From the NCBI GenBank assembly GCA_023432805.1, contig JAEYUG010000012.1:1-20570 (forward strand): DNA of 20,570 bases. The letters are read 5' to 3'. The notes under the pieces are model-generated. The model was given only the letters and a program-made list of their open reading frames with translations. It made no database searches and was not told where the DNA came from. Of this stretch, positions 1 through 9,948 are shown one piece after another (the first letter of the stretch is position 1; each line of letters starts with the position of its first letter). The translations under genes and the position numbers were made by a program. The DNA is from Bacteroidota bacterium (GTDB lineage Bacteria; Bacteroidota; Ignavibacteria; SZUA-365).

Positions 1-25
1 CCCAGTGGGGCGCGCGTTTCTCGCA

Positions 26-616
26 TCAGACCGTTTTGCCCGTGCTGCCCGGCTTGATCGCCGTGCCGCCTGCGGCACAGAGGGGACAGGCATCCGGCGG
101 GTAGGTCACCACGTCGAGCGTGATCAGCGGCACCGCGGGCACACCGAAATCCGCGCGTCCGCCGCTGCGATCGACCAGATAGGCAAGTCCCACAATCTCG
201 GCGCCCGTCTTCTGCACGACGTCGCGCACCTCCACGATGCTCCCTCCAGTCGTCACCACGTCCTCGACCAGCAGCACGCGGTCGTCGGGCGTGAGCGCAA
301 AACCGCGACGCATCATCATCACCCCATCCACCCGCTCGGTGAACATGGCGCGCACCCCGAGCTGGCGTCCCACCTCGTGTGCGAGAATCACGCCGCCGGT
401 CACGGGTCCCACCACTACAGTGATGTTCTTCTCCCGCCACATGTCGGCGATCTGCGCGCATAGCTCCGCGGTGAGTGTGGGATGTTCGAGCACGCGAAAC
501 TTCTCGACGTAGTGGGGACTGTGCAACCCCGACGTCAGAATGAAATGTCCCTCGAGAAACGCTCCGCTTCTGCGGAAGATGTCGAGTGCGAGTGTCTGGA
601 TGGTGTCGGCGTTCAT
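26..616 (-). CDS. pyrE: Orotate phosphoribosyltransferase
   Basis: This 196-residue protein transfers phosphoribose from PRPP to orotate, giving OMP in de novo pyrimidine synthesis in the cytoplasm. The PRPP-binding motif VLLVEDVVTTGGS lies at about residues 114-126. The catalytic-loop region around residues 92-106 (TERVDGVMMMRRGF) and the phosphate-contacting VVGPVTGGVILAHEVG stretch (68-83) are also present. The C-terminus carries TYPPDACPLC near 171-180, a tail I know from a subset of bacterial PyrE proteins. Length is normal for the family. The ATG at 616 overlaps the stop of the upstream TPR gene in an ATGA, so translation is probably coupled and expression probably comes from the promoter at 1011-1041. 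Nothing in the protein looks damaged. Confidence 0.96.
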   Translation of the reverse strand: MNADTIQTLALDIFRRSGAFLEGHFILTSGLHSPHYVEKFRVLEHPTLTAELCAQIADMWREKNITVVVGPVTGGVILAHEVGRQLGVRAMFTERVDGVMMMRRGFALTPDDRVLLVEDVVTTGGSIVEVRDVVQKTGAEIVGLAYLVDRSGGRADFGVPAVPLITLDVVTYPPDACPLCAAGGTAIKPGSTGKTV

Positions 617-933
617 GCGTCGTCCTGAAGTTCGTCGAGTTCCTGTTGCATTTCGGATGCCGCATGCGTGTCCCCTGTCGCGCGTGCGGCCGCGATCCCC
701 TCACGGTAGACGGCCTCCGCCTCCTCGCGCGCTCCGTCGGTTGCGAGCGCCTGTCCGAGCATGTGCCAGCCGGGGACGTACGCAGGCGACCGTCGCAGCG
801 TCTCCCGAAGCTCGGCCACACCCTCGGTGCGTGCACCCTCGGCGATCAGCTCGAGCGCAAGCGCATAGCGCGTGAACGCGTCATCGGGATCCGCGGCGAG
901 AAACTGGAGCAGTGCGTCCTTTCGAGTGGCCAT
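613..933 (-). CDS. Small TPR-repeat protein upstream of pyrE
   Basis: A 106-residue soluble protein with two recognisable tetratricopeptide repeats (about residues 17-49 and 50-83; ALALELIAEG and WHMLGQALATDG are typical helix patterns), ending in an acidic tail rich in E, Q and D. It has no signal peptide or membrane segment, so it is probably a cytoplasmic protein-protein interaction module. I chose the ATG at 933 because MATRKDALLQFLAADPDDAF begins the TPR-type helix; the in-frame extension up to 1041 is R/P/H-rich, unlike a protein start, and runs over the promoter. No strong Shine-Dalgarno is visible. It shares an ATGA overlap with pyrE. The specific partner cannot be told from sequence. 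Confidence 0.8.
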   Translation of the reverse strand: MATRKDALLQFLAADPDDAFTRYALALELIAEGARTEGVAELRETLRRSPAYVPGWHMLGQALATDGAREEAEAVYREGIAAARATGDTHAASEMQQELDELQDDA

Positions 934-1010
934 GGCAGGATTGAGTGTGGTCGCGGGCGACCGGTGAAGGTGAGCCGGTGATGGAGAAACATGCGGGAAC
1001 ATCCGAGCAT

Positions 1011-1041
1011 CAAATGTAGGAAGGTGCGAACGCCGAGTCAA
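1011..1041 (-). promoter_or_regulatory. Promoter for the TPR-pyrE unit
   Basis: On the minus strand TTGACT (1036-1041) is followed after exactly 17 bp by TACATT (1013-1018), a near-consensus sigma70 pair. Extended by two bases the downstream element reads TACATTTG, which fits the Bacteroidota -7 motif TAnnTTTG at the usual distance of about 20 bp from TTG. A start near 1005 would leave a leader of about 70 nt before the TPR gene. The call rests on sequence match only. Confidence 0.62.
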
Positions 1042-1206
1042 CCACCCGCCGAGGGCACCGCCACAGCACCGTTTTCCGGACGCACTCCGTTACCTCCGGG
1101 GGAAGCCGTGCAACCTCGCGTCCCTTTTTCGTGTTATGAGTCAACATGGAACCGCGCACGTCCAGCGCGAGCCCTTTTCACGACAGGATGTTTCAGCATC
1201 ACACGC

Positions 1207-2913
1207 ATGACAATCGACAGCATCCGCAGCACCTATCCCCGCACCGCCGAGGCGTTTGCGACGCTTCCCGAGGGTGCCCGCTGGCTCGCACGCATCGCCG
1301 AGCTGGAAGCCGCGCTCGCCGCACCCTCCCCTCCCCCAGCCACCCTGCTGCGCCGTGTGCGCATGCTTCCAGAGGCCGACATGCACGTCGACCTCGTCTA
1401 CGCGGGCGGCACGCTGGGCGTGATCCACGCAGCGGTGATGGCGCACGTGCACGGCTATCGCGTGCTTATCGCCGACCGCCACCAGGCTGCGCAGACGCAC
1501 CGCGACTGGAACATCTCGCTCGAGGAAGTGCACCGCCTCGTCGCAATCGGTCTGCTCACCGAGACGGAGCTCGACATGGTCATCGCGGCCCGGTACCGCA
1601 CCGGTTTCATCGACTTTCACGGCGAGGGATGCACCGTTGATGCGCAGCCCCTCTCCTTCAGCGGCGTGCTCGACATGGCCATCGACGCCAATGCGCTGCT
1701 CGCGCTCTGCCGCGCGAAGATCGAGCGCGCGCCGGGCTGTTCGGTGTGGGATGGCTGGACGCTGGAGGCGGTGGATGTCACATCCGCACGCAACGGCGGC
1801 GACGCGATGCACGACGGTGCGGTCACGCGCGGTGCGGTCACGCGCGGTGCGGTCGCGCGATTCCGCAGCGGAAGCGACACACGACGCGTGCATGCTCCGC
1901 TGCTGCTGGATTTCATGGGCAGCGCCTCACCCATCGCACACCAGCTCAATCCCGGCCGCGCCATCACACACCTCTGTCCCACGGTCGGCACCGTCGCCAT
2001 GGGATTCGCGACAGGAGAGGCACGCGACGAGGTGCAGCACGACATCGGGGAGATCCTCGTCACCAATGGACACGCGTCCGACGGACGCCAGCTCATCTGG
2101 GAGGGATTCCCCGCGGGCGAGGGACGCTTCACATCGTACCTGTTCTACTACGACCGGGTGGACTCCGGAAACGACCGTCGGCTGCTGCCGCTGTTCGAGA
2201 CCTATTTCGAGACGCTCGACACCTACAAGCGGCGTACAGAGGATTTTCAGATCCTGAAACCTGTTTTTGGCTACATCCCCTCCATTCACCACCGGTCGCT
2301 CGGCAGCAGCGCGCGCGTCGCCTTCGATCACGTGCTCTCGCTCGGCGATGCGGCGGCGCTCAGTTCGCCGCTCACCTATTGCGGATTCGGTTCCTTCGTC
2401 CGCACGCTCGAGCGTACGACGCGGCTCGTCGCCGCGGCACTCGCGGGGGGACTCCTCGACCAGTCCTCGCTCGCGCGCATCAACGCATTCGAGCCCAATG
2501 TCGCCGTGGCCGCGGGATTCTCGAAGTTCCTCGTCGCCCGCACGGGCGCCGACGCACGTCAGGTCAACGAACCGCTGAACATGATCACTGACCTCCTCGC
2601 AGAGATGGATCCGGTCATCAAGCGCGAACTGTTCCGCGACGAGCTGACCTTCACCTCGTACAACACGTTGATGTCCACGGTGCCGAAGCGGTATCCCCAC
2701 GCGCTCGGCATGCTCGTGCGCACGCTGCGGCTGCGCGGCATGCTCTCATGGATGGTGGCGTTCGTCGCGTTCGGACTCTACGAAATCCGGCGACGCCGGT
2801 TCGAGCGGAGGCTTCCGATGCATCGTGCGCGTGCCACCGCTGCCGATGCGCGCACGCGCTTCCGTCTCCGCGCCGCATCCTTCCACTATCGGAAGAAGGA
2901 CCTCACCGACTGA
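1207..2913 (+). CDS. CruA/CruP-family lycopene cyclase-like flavoprotein
   Basis: This 568-residue protein resembles the FAD-dependent lycopene cyclases CruA of green sulfur bacteria and cyanobacteria and their paralogue CruP. Visible hallmarks are a glycine-rich dinucleotide-binding turn AGGTLG (66-71) ending in the acidic/basic ADR of strand 2, the family signature RDWNIS (99-104), a DFMG segment in the middle, and LGDAAALSSPLTYCGFGSF (about 379-397), which is the FAD-contacting C-terminal motif. The start at 1207 was chosen because conserved sequence begins soon after it; the in-frame extension to 991 is proline- and arginine-rich. Three GAVTR repeats (204-218) interrupt the fold, and the C-terminus has an extra hydrophobic then very basic segment (about 515-568). 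No other carotenoid gene is in view, so the substrate is unproven; CruP-like proteins need not be cyclases. Confidence 0.82.
   Translation: MTIDSIRSTYPRTAEAFATLPEGARWLARIAELEAALAAPSPPPATLLRRVRMLPEADMHVDLVYAGGTLGVIHAAVMAHVHGYRVLIADRHQAAQTHRDWNISLEEVHRLVAIGLLTETELDMVIAARYRTGFIDFHGEGCTVDAQPLSFSGVLDMAIDANALLALCRAKIERAPGCSVWDGWTLEAVDVTSARNGGDAMHDGAVTRGAVTRGAVARFRSGSDTRRVHAPLLLDFMGSASPIAHQLNPGRAITHLCPTVGTVAMGFATGEARDEVQHDIGEILVTNGHASDGRQLIWEGFPAGEGRFTSYLFYYDRVDSGNDRRLLPLFETYFETLDTYKRRTEDFQILKPVFGYIPSIHHRSLGSSARVAFDHVLSLGDAAALSSPLTYCGFGSFVRTLERTTRLVAAALAGGLLDQSSLARINAFEPNVAVAAGFSKFLVARTGADARQVNEPLNMITDLLAEMDPVIKRELFRDELTFTSYNTLMSTVPKRYPHALGMLVRTLRLRGMLSWMVAFVAFGLYEIRRRRFERRLPMHRARATAADARTRFRLRAASFHYRKKDLTD
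1816..1860 (+). repeat. 15-bp in-frame tandem repeat, three copies
   Basis: GGTGCGGTCACGCGC occurs twice without a mismatch (1816-1830, 1831-1845) and a third time with two mismatches (1846-1860). It encodes GAVTR-GAVTR-GAVAR inside the cyclase-like protein, in a variable region between conserved blocks. Confidence 0.9.
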
Positions 2914-2976
2914 TCGCGGGAACATCGTCCTGAACCTTGGGGACGAACGCCCTCGTCCATCCACACCCCTCCACCT

Positions 2977-4371
2977 TCACTCCCGCAGACGCGAGAGCAC
3001 GAGTCGGATCTTCCCCGACGGCGTGCGCTCGACGTCGTCGACCAAATCGAAACGCACGGCGAGCGAATCTCCGACCTGGGCGCGGATGTTCGCGCGCAGC
3101 ACGTCCTGCACCGAGGGGTCGTAGCCGTCGTCCGGCACGATGCGCACGATGATCTCACCAGGGCGCTCCTGCACGATCTGCGTGAAGCGGATGCCGTGCG
3201 TGTGCGCGTACACGGCTCGGTAGGCCGCCACACGACGGCCGTCGGCACCCAGCACGAGATCATCCCCCCGGCCGTCGATGCGTGCGAGCACCGGCAGTCC
3301 GCGACCACAGGGACAGGGCGTGGGATCCAGCACCGCACGATCTTCGGTGTCGTAGCGGATGAACGGCATCGCGGTGGTGTACAGGCCCGTCGCGACGATG
3401 CGTCCTTCTTCCCCTGCAGGCGCGGGCGATCCATCGTCGCGCAGGATTTCGGTCACACCATATTCGGCGCTCAGATGCAGGCGGCCCTGTTCGCACTCGG
3501 CGGCCGAGACGCAGCCCTCGCTGTGTCCGTAGCGGTTGAAGATGCGGCATCCCCAGAAGGCTTCCATCTCGCGGCGATGCTCTTCGTAGAGGTTTTCGCT
3601 GTAGCAGATGATCAGGCGGGGACGATGAACGCGGGGTGCATGGGCCGCACAGTATCGTGTCAGTATCAGCAGTGTCGTGGGGAACACGGTCATGTACTCG
3701 GCGTGGAAATCGTCGAGCATGCGCACGTACGCAGCCAGGCTCGCCGCGTCGGTGTGGAACTGCGAAAGGATGAGCCGGTTGCGGTAGCGTTCGTGCGGTG
3801 GCAACGCCGGATCGGAGGAGGGATGCCGCATGATCGCACGGTAGAAGATCGCATGCCGCCATTGCACGCGGATGCCGAGCCAGCGCATGTACCGCCATGT
3901 GAAGGCGAGCTCGGTATCGTAGTAGCCGGCATCGCGTCGGAAGTTCAGCCAGAGTCCCGTCGATCCGCTGGTCGCGGAGTCGTACACATCGCGCGGGGAG
4001 AAGGCTTCCGAATGGAGTGCCGCGCCCAGACGCCGCACATCGAACCGCGTGAGCACCGGCAGCACCGAGAGATCCCCCGTCGCGCGCAGCGCGGCGGGAT
4101 CGAATCCCACCCGCGCGAACAGCTCGCGGTAGTAGGGCACGTGCGTACCGGCATGCATGACAAGCACGCGCAATCGGTCGAGCTGCAGACGCGCGATGAG
4201 CGGCGGTGCGAGCCACTGGGTTCGCTCGATCTCCTCGAGGGTGCGGCGCATGCGCGACGAGCGCAGGAAGCGTTCGGGGACGAACCGATACCCCGCATCG
4301 ACGACCGCGCGCACGAAGGCCGGTGCGCGCTGGTACAGTTCGTACAGGGTCAGATGGCTCGGACCGCGCAT
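2977..4371 (-). CDS. PaaK/CapK-like adenylate-forming enzyme
   Basis: A 464-residue member of the ANL superfamily, closest in pattern to phenylacetate-CoA ligase (PaaK) and the CapK-type proteins found near polysaccharide genes. Such enzymes activate a carboxylic acid with ATP to an acyl-adenylate, often followed by thioester formation. The phosphate-binding loop is SATSGSTG (132-139), the adenine motif YGHSEG (281-286), the ribose motif RYDTED (339-344), and the C-terminal lysine motif PSGKIR (451-456, Lys454). A CPCGRGLP knuckle at 353-360 is typical of the PaaK branch. It starts 2 bp after dnaG ends, so it is almost certainly the last gene of that operon. The substrate cannot be read from the sequence, and no phenylacetate catabolic genes are present to support the PaaK role. 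Confidence 0.85.
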   Translation of the reverse strand: MRGPSHLTLYELYQRAPAFVRAVVDAGYRFVPERFLRSSRMRRTLEEIERTQWLAPPLIARLQLDRLRVLVMHAGTHVPYYRELFARVGFDPAALRATGDLSVLPVLTRFDVRRLGAALHSEAFSPRDVYDSATSGSTGLWLNFRRDAGYYDTELAFTWRYMRWLGIRVQWRHAIFYRAIMRHPSSDPALPPHERYRNRLILSQFHTDAASLAAYVRMLDDFHAEYMTVFPTTLLILTRYCAAHAPRVHRPRLIICYSENLYEEHRREMEAFWGCRIFNRYGHSEGCVSAAECEQGRLHLSAEYGVTEILRDDGSPAPAGEEGRIVATGLYTTAMPFIRYDTEDRAVLDPTPCPCGRGLPVLARIDGRGDDLVLGADGRRVAAYRAVYAHTHGIRFTQIVQERPGEIIVRIVPDDGYDPSVQDVLRANIRAQVGDSLAVRFDLVDDVERTPSGKIRLVLSRLRE

Positions 4372-4373
4372 GA

Positions 4374-6287
4374 TCAGAAGGGACTTCCTCCGTCGGCATC
4401 GGCCTCATGCGCGAGGTCGTACATGTACTGCGCCAGATCCTCGAAGCGCATGACGCCACCGATCTCGACCATGCGCCGCTTGAGCACGTTGATCTCCGAG
4501 GCGATGGTCATGCCGCCGGGATCGTCGGCGGCCATGTACTGCAGGCGCCGCTCGAGCAGTGCGACATCCTCACGGATGCGGTCAGTCAGCAGACGTTTGT
4601 AGGTGAGCAGCAGATCGCTGAGCACGTTGGGTGCATGCACGGTCTGCAGGTCGCTCCATCGCGTGCTGACCGACATGCGCGGCACGACCAGTCCCGCATA
4701 GACGCGCATGGCCATGGGATCCTCGCGCAGCGTGTGCTCGATCGCACGCAGATCCAGCCGACCGTCATGTTCGTGCTGCTCGAGCACCTCGAGCATCACC
4801 GCTGCAATCAAGGGATGCCTGAACGCCGCGAGACTGATGCTGCCCAGCACTTCCCGCCGCACCGCGTCGGGAGCTTCGAACAGCAAGCGCACAAACTCCG
4901 TCTCCGTACGCGGAGCCTCCTCGACCACCGGCGTGTCGTCGGATGCCTGCGCGATCCTGCGCTCTGCCGCCGCCGCACGACGCGCTGCCGGCGCCTGCGT
5001 GCGCGCGAGCACATCGAGCTCGCGGTAGAGCACGGATTCGTAGACACGGAACCGCTCCGCCAGGTGATGCACGTAGAGATCGCGCTTGATCCGATCGGGC
5101 ATGCGCAGCAGCAATCCCACCACATGCCGCACCGCCTCTGTCTTGCCCTCGGGCGTCTCGAGCAGGCCGCGCGCGCGATAATCCTCGACCACGAAATCCA
5201 GAAAACTCCGCGCCTCACCCAGCCGCGCACGCACGGCATCCGCCCCCTCCCTGAGCACGTAGGAATCGGGATCATCCCCCTGCGGAAGCGTCACGAGGCG
5301 GACGTCGAGATTCTGTGCGAGCATCGGTTCGATGCCGCGCATCATGGCGGAAGCCCCCGCGGCGTCGGCATCGTAGAGAAAGAACAAGCGGTTCGTGTAC
5401 CGCGCCAGCAGCCGGATCTGCTCGGGCGTCAGTGCGGTGCCGCTGGTCGACACGACATTCGTGATCCCCGCCTGATGCAGCGAAATCACATCCGCATAGC
5501 CCTCGACCAGAATCGCCGCCTCGGCCTCCCGGATCGCACGATGTGCATGCGAGAGTCCGTACAGCACCGAACTCTTGTTGTAGATCGGCGTCTCGGGCGA
5601 GTTGAGATACTTCGGCTGTTCGTCGGCCACGAGCGTGCGCGCACCGAACCCGATCACTTTCTTTGTCACCGAGAAAATCGGAAACACCACCCGGTTGCGG
5701 AAGCGGTCATACACGCGCCCGTTGTCGCGTCGCACCACGAGTCCCGTCAGCTCGAGCACCTCGTCGGTCACTCCCTGCTCATGCGCATAGGCGATCAACG
5801 CATCCCACGCGTCGGGTGCGAAACCCAGACCAAAACCGTGCTGCGTCTCGGCCGTCCACTTGCGGCGACGGAAATACTCCTTGCCCACCGTACCCCGCGC
5901 ATCGCGAAGCATCGAAAAGAAGAAGCGCGCCGCCACACGGTTTGCCTCGTAGAGTGCGTCGAGCGAGGTCGATTCGGCCGTCGTGCGCACGTGCTCGCGG
6001 GGAATCTCGATGCCGTAGCGTTCGGCCAGCTCCTCGAGCGCCTCGACGAAGCTGATGTGCTCGACATCCATCAGAAACGTGATCGCGTTGCCTCCCTTTC
6101 CGCACCCGAAACACTTGAAGATCCCGATCTCGGGATTGACGTTGAACGAGGGTGTCTTCTCCTTGTGGAAGGGACACAGCCCCAGGAAGTTGCGCCCCGC
6201 CTTCCTCAAGCGGACGAAGCCGCTGACGACGTCTACGATGTCAGCGGCTGCGCGGATCTCCTCGATCTTGTCTTCGGAAAATCTCAT
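4374..6287 (-). CDS. dnaG: DNA primase
   Basis: A 637-residue primase that makes RNA primers at the replication fork. The CHC2-type zinc finger uses C38, H41, C59 and C62. The TOPRIM core shows EGYAD (E262, D266), DADAAG (D306, D308) and GDDPDS (338-342), at spacing almost identical to E. coli DnaG. The C-terminal third (from about 470) is the variable helicase-binding region and ends in an SPF tail. The start at 6287 (MRFSEDKIEEIRAAADIV) matches the family; a longer in-frame start at 6407 lies inside the upstream gene. The ATG overlaps the stop of the upstream T9SS-cargo gene as ATGA. The classic rpsU/rpoD neighbours are absent; the downstream partner is the PaaK/CapK-like gene. Confidence 0.97.
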   Translation of the reverse strand: MRFSEDKIEEIRAAADIVDVVSGFVRLRKAGRNFLGLCPFHKEKTPSFNVNPEIGIFKCFGCGKGGNAITFLMDVEHISFVEALEELAERYGIEIPREHVRTTAESTSLDALYEANRVAARFFFSMLRDARGTVGKEYFRRRKWTAETQHGFGLGFAPDAWDALIAYAHEQGVTDEVLELTGLVVRRDNGRVYDRFRNRVVFPIFSVTKKVIGFGARTLVADEQPKYLNSPETPIYNKSSVLYGLSHAHRAIREAEAAILVEGYADVISLHQAGITNVVSTSGTALTPEQIRLLARYTNRLFFLYDADAAGASAMMRGIEPMLAQNLDVRLVTLPQGDDPDSYVLREGADAVRARLGEARSFLDFVVEDYRARGLLETPEGKTEAVRHVVGLLLRMPDRIKRDLYVHHLAERFRVYESVLYRELDVLARTQAPAARRAAAAERRIAQASDDTPVVEEAPRTETEFVRLLFEAPDAVRREVLGSISLAAFRHPLIAAVMLEVLEQHEHDGRLDLRAIEHTLREDPMAMRVYAGLVVPRMSVSTRWSDLQTVHAPNVLSDLLLTYKRLLTDRIREDVALLERRLQYMAADDPGGMTIASEINVLKRRMVEIGGVMRFEDLAQYMYDLAHEADADGGSPF

Positions 6288-7258
6288 CGAAGCAGGTGGA
6301 CCATCCTCGTCTGCACACCATGCGCCGCCGTCAACCGGATTGCGTACGTACCCGCAGGCAACCCGCGGAAATCCCCGCGCACCAGATGCGTACCTGCACC
6401 AAACCATCCATCGGCCGGCGATGCAACCACGCGGCCCATCAGGTCCAGCACATCCATACGCACGGGACCCGGCGTCCCGAGCGTGAAGCGCAGATCAGCC
6501 GCCTCGCGCAGAGGATTCGGAAAAACGGGCGCGAGCGACAGCTCGGCGGGCGCAGACGCCTCCACCACACCCGTGACCGGCGTGTCGGGCAGGGTGGCGT
6601 CGTACTCGACCACCGCGCGCAGATACGTGGCGGCGTTCAGTCCCCCGGCGACGGACTCGTGCCTGTTGCGGAAGGACTCGGTCGCGATCATGTACCGGCC
6701 GTAGCGCGCAAACTCCGTGCTGTTGGGCCGCACGAGCACGCTCAACCCGCTCCACCGACCCTCGCCCACCGTGTACCGCTGCGTGCTCTGCAACCGCACG
6801 CCGACCACGAATTCGCGCGCCGGCGCAAACACGATCGCGGGCGACAGCGGCACCGACAGCACACCGCGCATCGGCGACCCGAGGGGATTCTCCACATTCA
6901 TGTTCCCGTCGGGGAAGCCCGACGTTCCGATCGGAACCTTGTAGGTCTGCACGAGACTCGTCAATTCCGGTGGCACCGCGCCGGTCTCATACACCCAGAC
7001 GATCAGCGTGTCGGGGGGCGCAACCGGCGTGAAGCGCACGATGCTCCCGCCGAGCAGCACCGACTCCAGCCTGCATCGCCCGGTCGGCGTGAACCGGCCC
7101 GTGCAGATCACGTCGAGTTCGCCCGGGAAGGTGGTCACCGCCAGCAGCTGCGCATCCCAGACGGAGCCGATGCCGTCATAGGCCAGCGTGTCGCGCTGCG
7201 CAGAAGCGATGATGGGAAGGGAACAGAGCAGGAGGAATGCGGAACACAGCGTTTTCAT
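6284..7258 (-). CDS. Secreted protein with T9SS type A sorting domain
   Basis: A 324-residue exported protein of unknown specific role. It begins with a clear Sec signal peptide (MKTLCSAFLLLCSLPIIASA, probable cleavage after A20), which fixes the start at 7258 rather than at the upstream in-frame ATG at 7441 inside pyrG. The middle (about 25-235) is beta-rich with no motif I can name. The last 85 residues (240-324) form a typical Por/T9SS type A domain: PNP at 247-249, a VLDLMGR strand, and LPAGTYAIRL near the end, followed by a short basic tail. It is therefore expected to cross the outer membrane by T9SS and be anchored or released. It lies 41 bp after pyrG and overlaps dnaG by 4 bp. Confidence 0.88.
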   Translation of the reverse strand: MKTLCSAFLLLCSLPIIASAQRDTLAYDGIGSVWDAQLLAVTTFPGELDVICTGRFTPTGRCRLESVLLGGSIVRFTPVAPPDTLIVWVYETGAVPPELTSLVQTYKVPIGTSGFPDGNMNVENPLGSPMRGVLSVPLSPAIVFAPAREFVVGVRLQSTQRYTVGEGRWSGLSVLVRPNSTEFARYGRYMIATESFRNRHESVAGGLNAATYLRAVVEYDATLPDTPVTGVVEASAPAELSLAPVFPNPLREAADLRFTLGTPGPVRMDVLDLMGRVVASPADGWFGAGTHLVRGDFRGLPAGTYAIRLTAAHGVQTRMVHLLR

Positions 7259-7299
7259 GGTACGCACGCGGGTTGAAGGTTCAGGAGAAGGGAACGGGA

Positions 7300-8961
<1,662 letters not shown>

Positions 8962-8968
8962 GATGAAT

Positions 8969-8974
8969 CCTCCT
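8969..8974 (-). promoter_or_regulatory. Strong Shine-Dalgarno that sets the pyrG GTG start
   Basis: The minus strand reads AGGAGG, then seven bases, then GTG. It is the only full-consensus Shine-Dalgarno I found in the window; most genes here have weak ones or none. Confidence 0.85.
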
Positions 8975-9015
8975 GGGTACAAGATGGCCGAACCGCACGG
9001 GCGGACGACGGTGCA

Positions 9016-9948
9016 TTATGCAAAGACGAAGAAGTCAAGATACAAGAAAAACACGGGAGCCGTGAAGATGAGGCTGTCGAAGCGGTCGAACACTCCGCCG
9101 TGCCCCGGCAGCAGCGTCGACGAATCCTTGATGCCTGCATCACGCTTGAGCAGGCTTTCGGCTAGATCACCGATCTGCCCGACGGTGCCGACCGCGGTGC
9201 CCAGCACCACGGCATCGGTCACCGAGAGAAACGACAGACCCAGCGCACGCGCGGCGAGCATGGTGGCAATCGCGCCGACGAGTCCCCACACCGCGCCCTC
9301 CCAGGTTTTCTTGGGACTCACACGCACAAACAACGCATGGCGCCCCATCGCGCGGCCACCGAAGTATGCGGCCGAATCGCAGATCCAGATCGAGGCCAGC
9401 AGTGCGACGACCGTCGCCCCGCCCCACGCGTCGAGCTGCGCGAACTGCGCCGCCGAGAGCGTCGTCGTGCCGAACACGGGTCCCACCGGAAACTCCGCCA
9501 CCGTGAAGATCTCGCGCACGCCCACCGCCGCCCCGAGGCACAGCCCGAGGTACAGCACGAGCATGAACGTCGTGGCCACATTCAGCAGCGCCGATCCCTT
9601 GTTGCGGAACAGCTCCACCACGAGCGTGACAAGCACGAACACGAGTGCGAGCCAGATGAACGCATGCCACACCATCGGCATCGGCAAGGCTCCCCCCGTC
9701 AGCAGCGCCAGGTCCCGATGCAGTCGTTCATTGGCGAACACGGTGATGAATGCTAGGCCGAACACGATCGCGGTGCCGAGCTGCACGCGCGCGCCCTTCG
9801 CCCGGGCGAGCGCGGCGAACTCCACCGCTGACCCGACGAACACGGCGGCGACGAACAGCATCCACGCATATCCTCCCAGCCAGGCCAGGAGGATGATGCC
9901 GGGGATGGCGATGACAGCGACGAGGATGCGTGTTGCGGTATTGCTCAC
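9016..9948 (-). CDS. cdsA: Phosphatidate cytidylyltransferase (CDP-diglyceride synthase)
   Basis: A 310-residue polytopic inner-membrane enzyme that makes CDP-diacylglycerol from phosphatidate and CTP. I see about seven to eight hydrophobic segments from residue 8 onward. The C-terminal family signature is complete: SLLKRDAGIKDSSTLLPGHG followed by GVFDRFDSL, preceded by ICDSAAYFGG and SPKKTWEG, which carry the acidic and basic metal/phosphate residues. The start codon is GTG at 9948 and overlaps the stop of the zinc-ribbon gene as GTGA, implying translational coupling. pyrG, which supplies CTP, follows 54 bp later. Length is slightly above E. coli CdsA and normal for the wider family. Confidence 0.95.
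   Translation of the reverse strand: MSNTATRILVAVIAIPGIILLAWLGGYAWMLFVAAVFVGSAVEFAALARAKGARVQLGTAIVFGLAFITVFANERLHRDLALLTGGALPMPMVWHAFIWLALVFVLVTLVVELFRNKGSALLNVATTFMLVLYLGLCLGAAVGVREIFTVAEFPVGPVFGTTTLSAAQFAQLDAWGGATVVALLASIWICDSAAYFGGRAMGRHALFVRVSPKKTWEGAVWGLVGAIATMLAARALGLSFLSVTDAVVLGTAVGTVGQIGDLAESLLKRDAGIKDSSTLLPGHGGVFDRFDSLIFTAPVFFLYLDFFVFA

Noticed and set aside
934..1206. Possible small gene or leader peptide in the gap before the cyclase-like gene
   Set aside because: Beyond the minus-strand promoter at 1011-1041 I see no ribosome binding site, no convincing plus-strand promoter and no coding pattern in this 273-bp stretch.
2941..2958. GGACGA-loop-TCGTCC hairpin between the convergent cyclase-like and PaaK/CapK-like genes as a terminator
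   Set aside because: The stem is only 6 bp and no T-run follows on either strand, so chance is enough to explain it.
3196..4602. A 468-codon open frame on the plus strand opposite the PaaK/CapK-like gene
   Set aside because: The minus-strand gene carries all ANL motifs. The plus-strand frame has none and crosses the dnaG boundary.
4407..6704. A 765-codon open frame on the plus strand opposite dnaG
   Set aside because: It is antisense to a complete, motif-perfect primase. The predicted protein is rich in H, R and E without any domain, as expected for a shadow frame in GC-rich DNA.
8962..8982. ATG at 8982 as the pyrG start
   Set aside because: It would place the AGGAGG Shine-Dalgarno inside the coding sequence and add residues not typical of the family. 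The GTG at 8961 is correctly spaced from that site.
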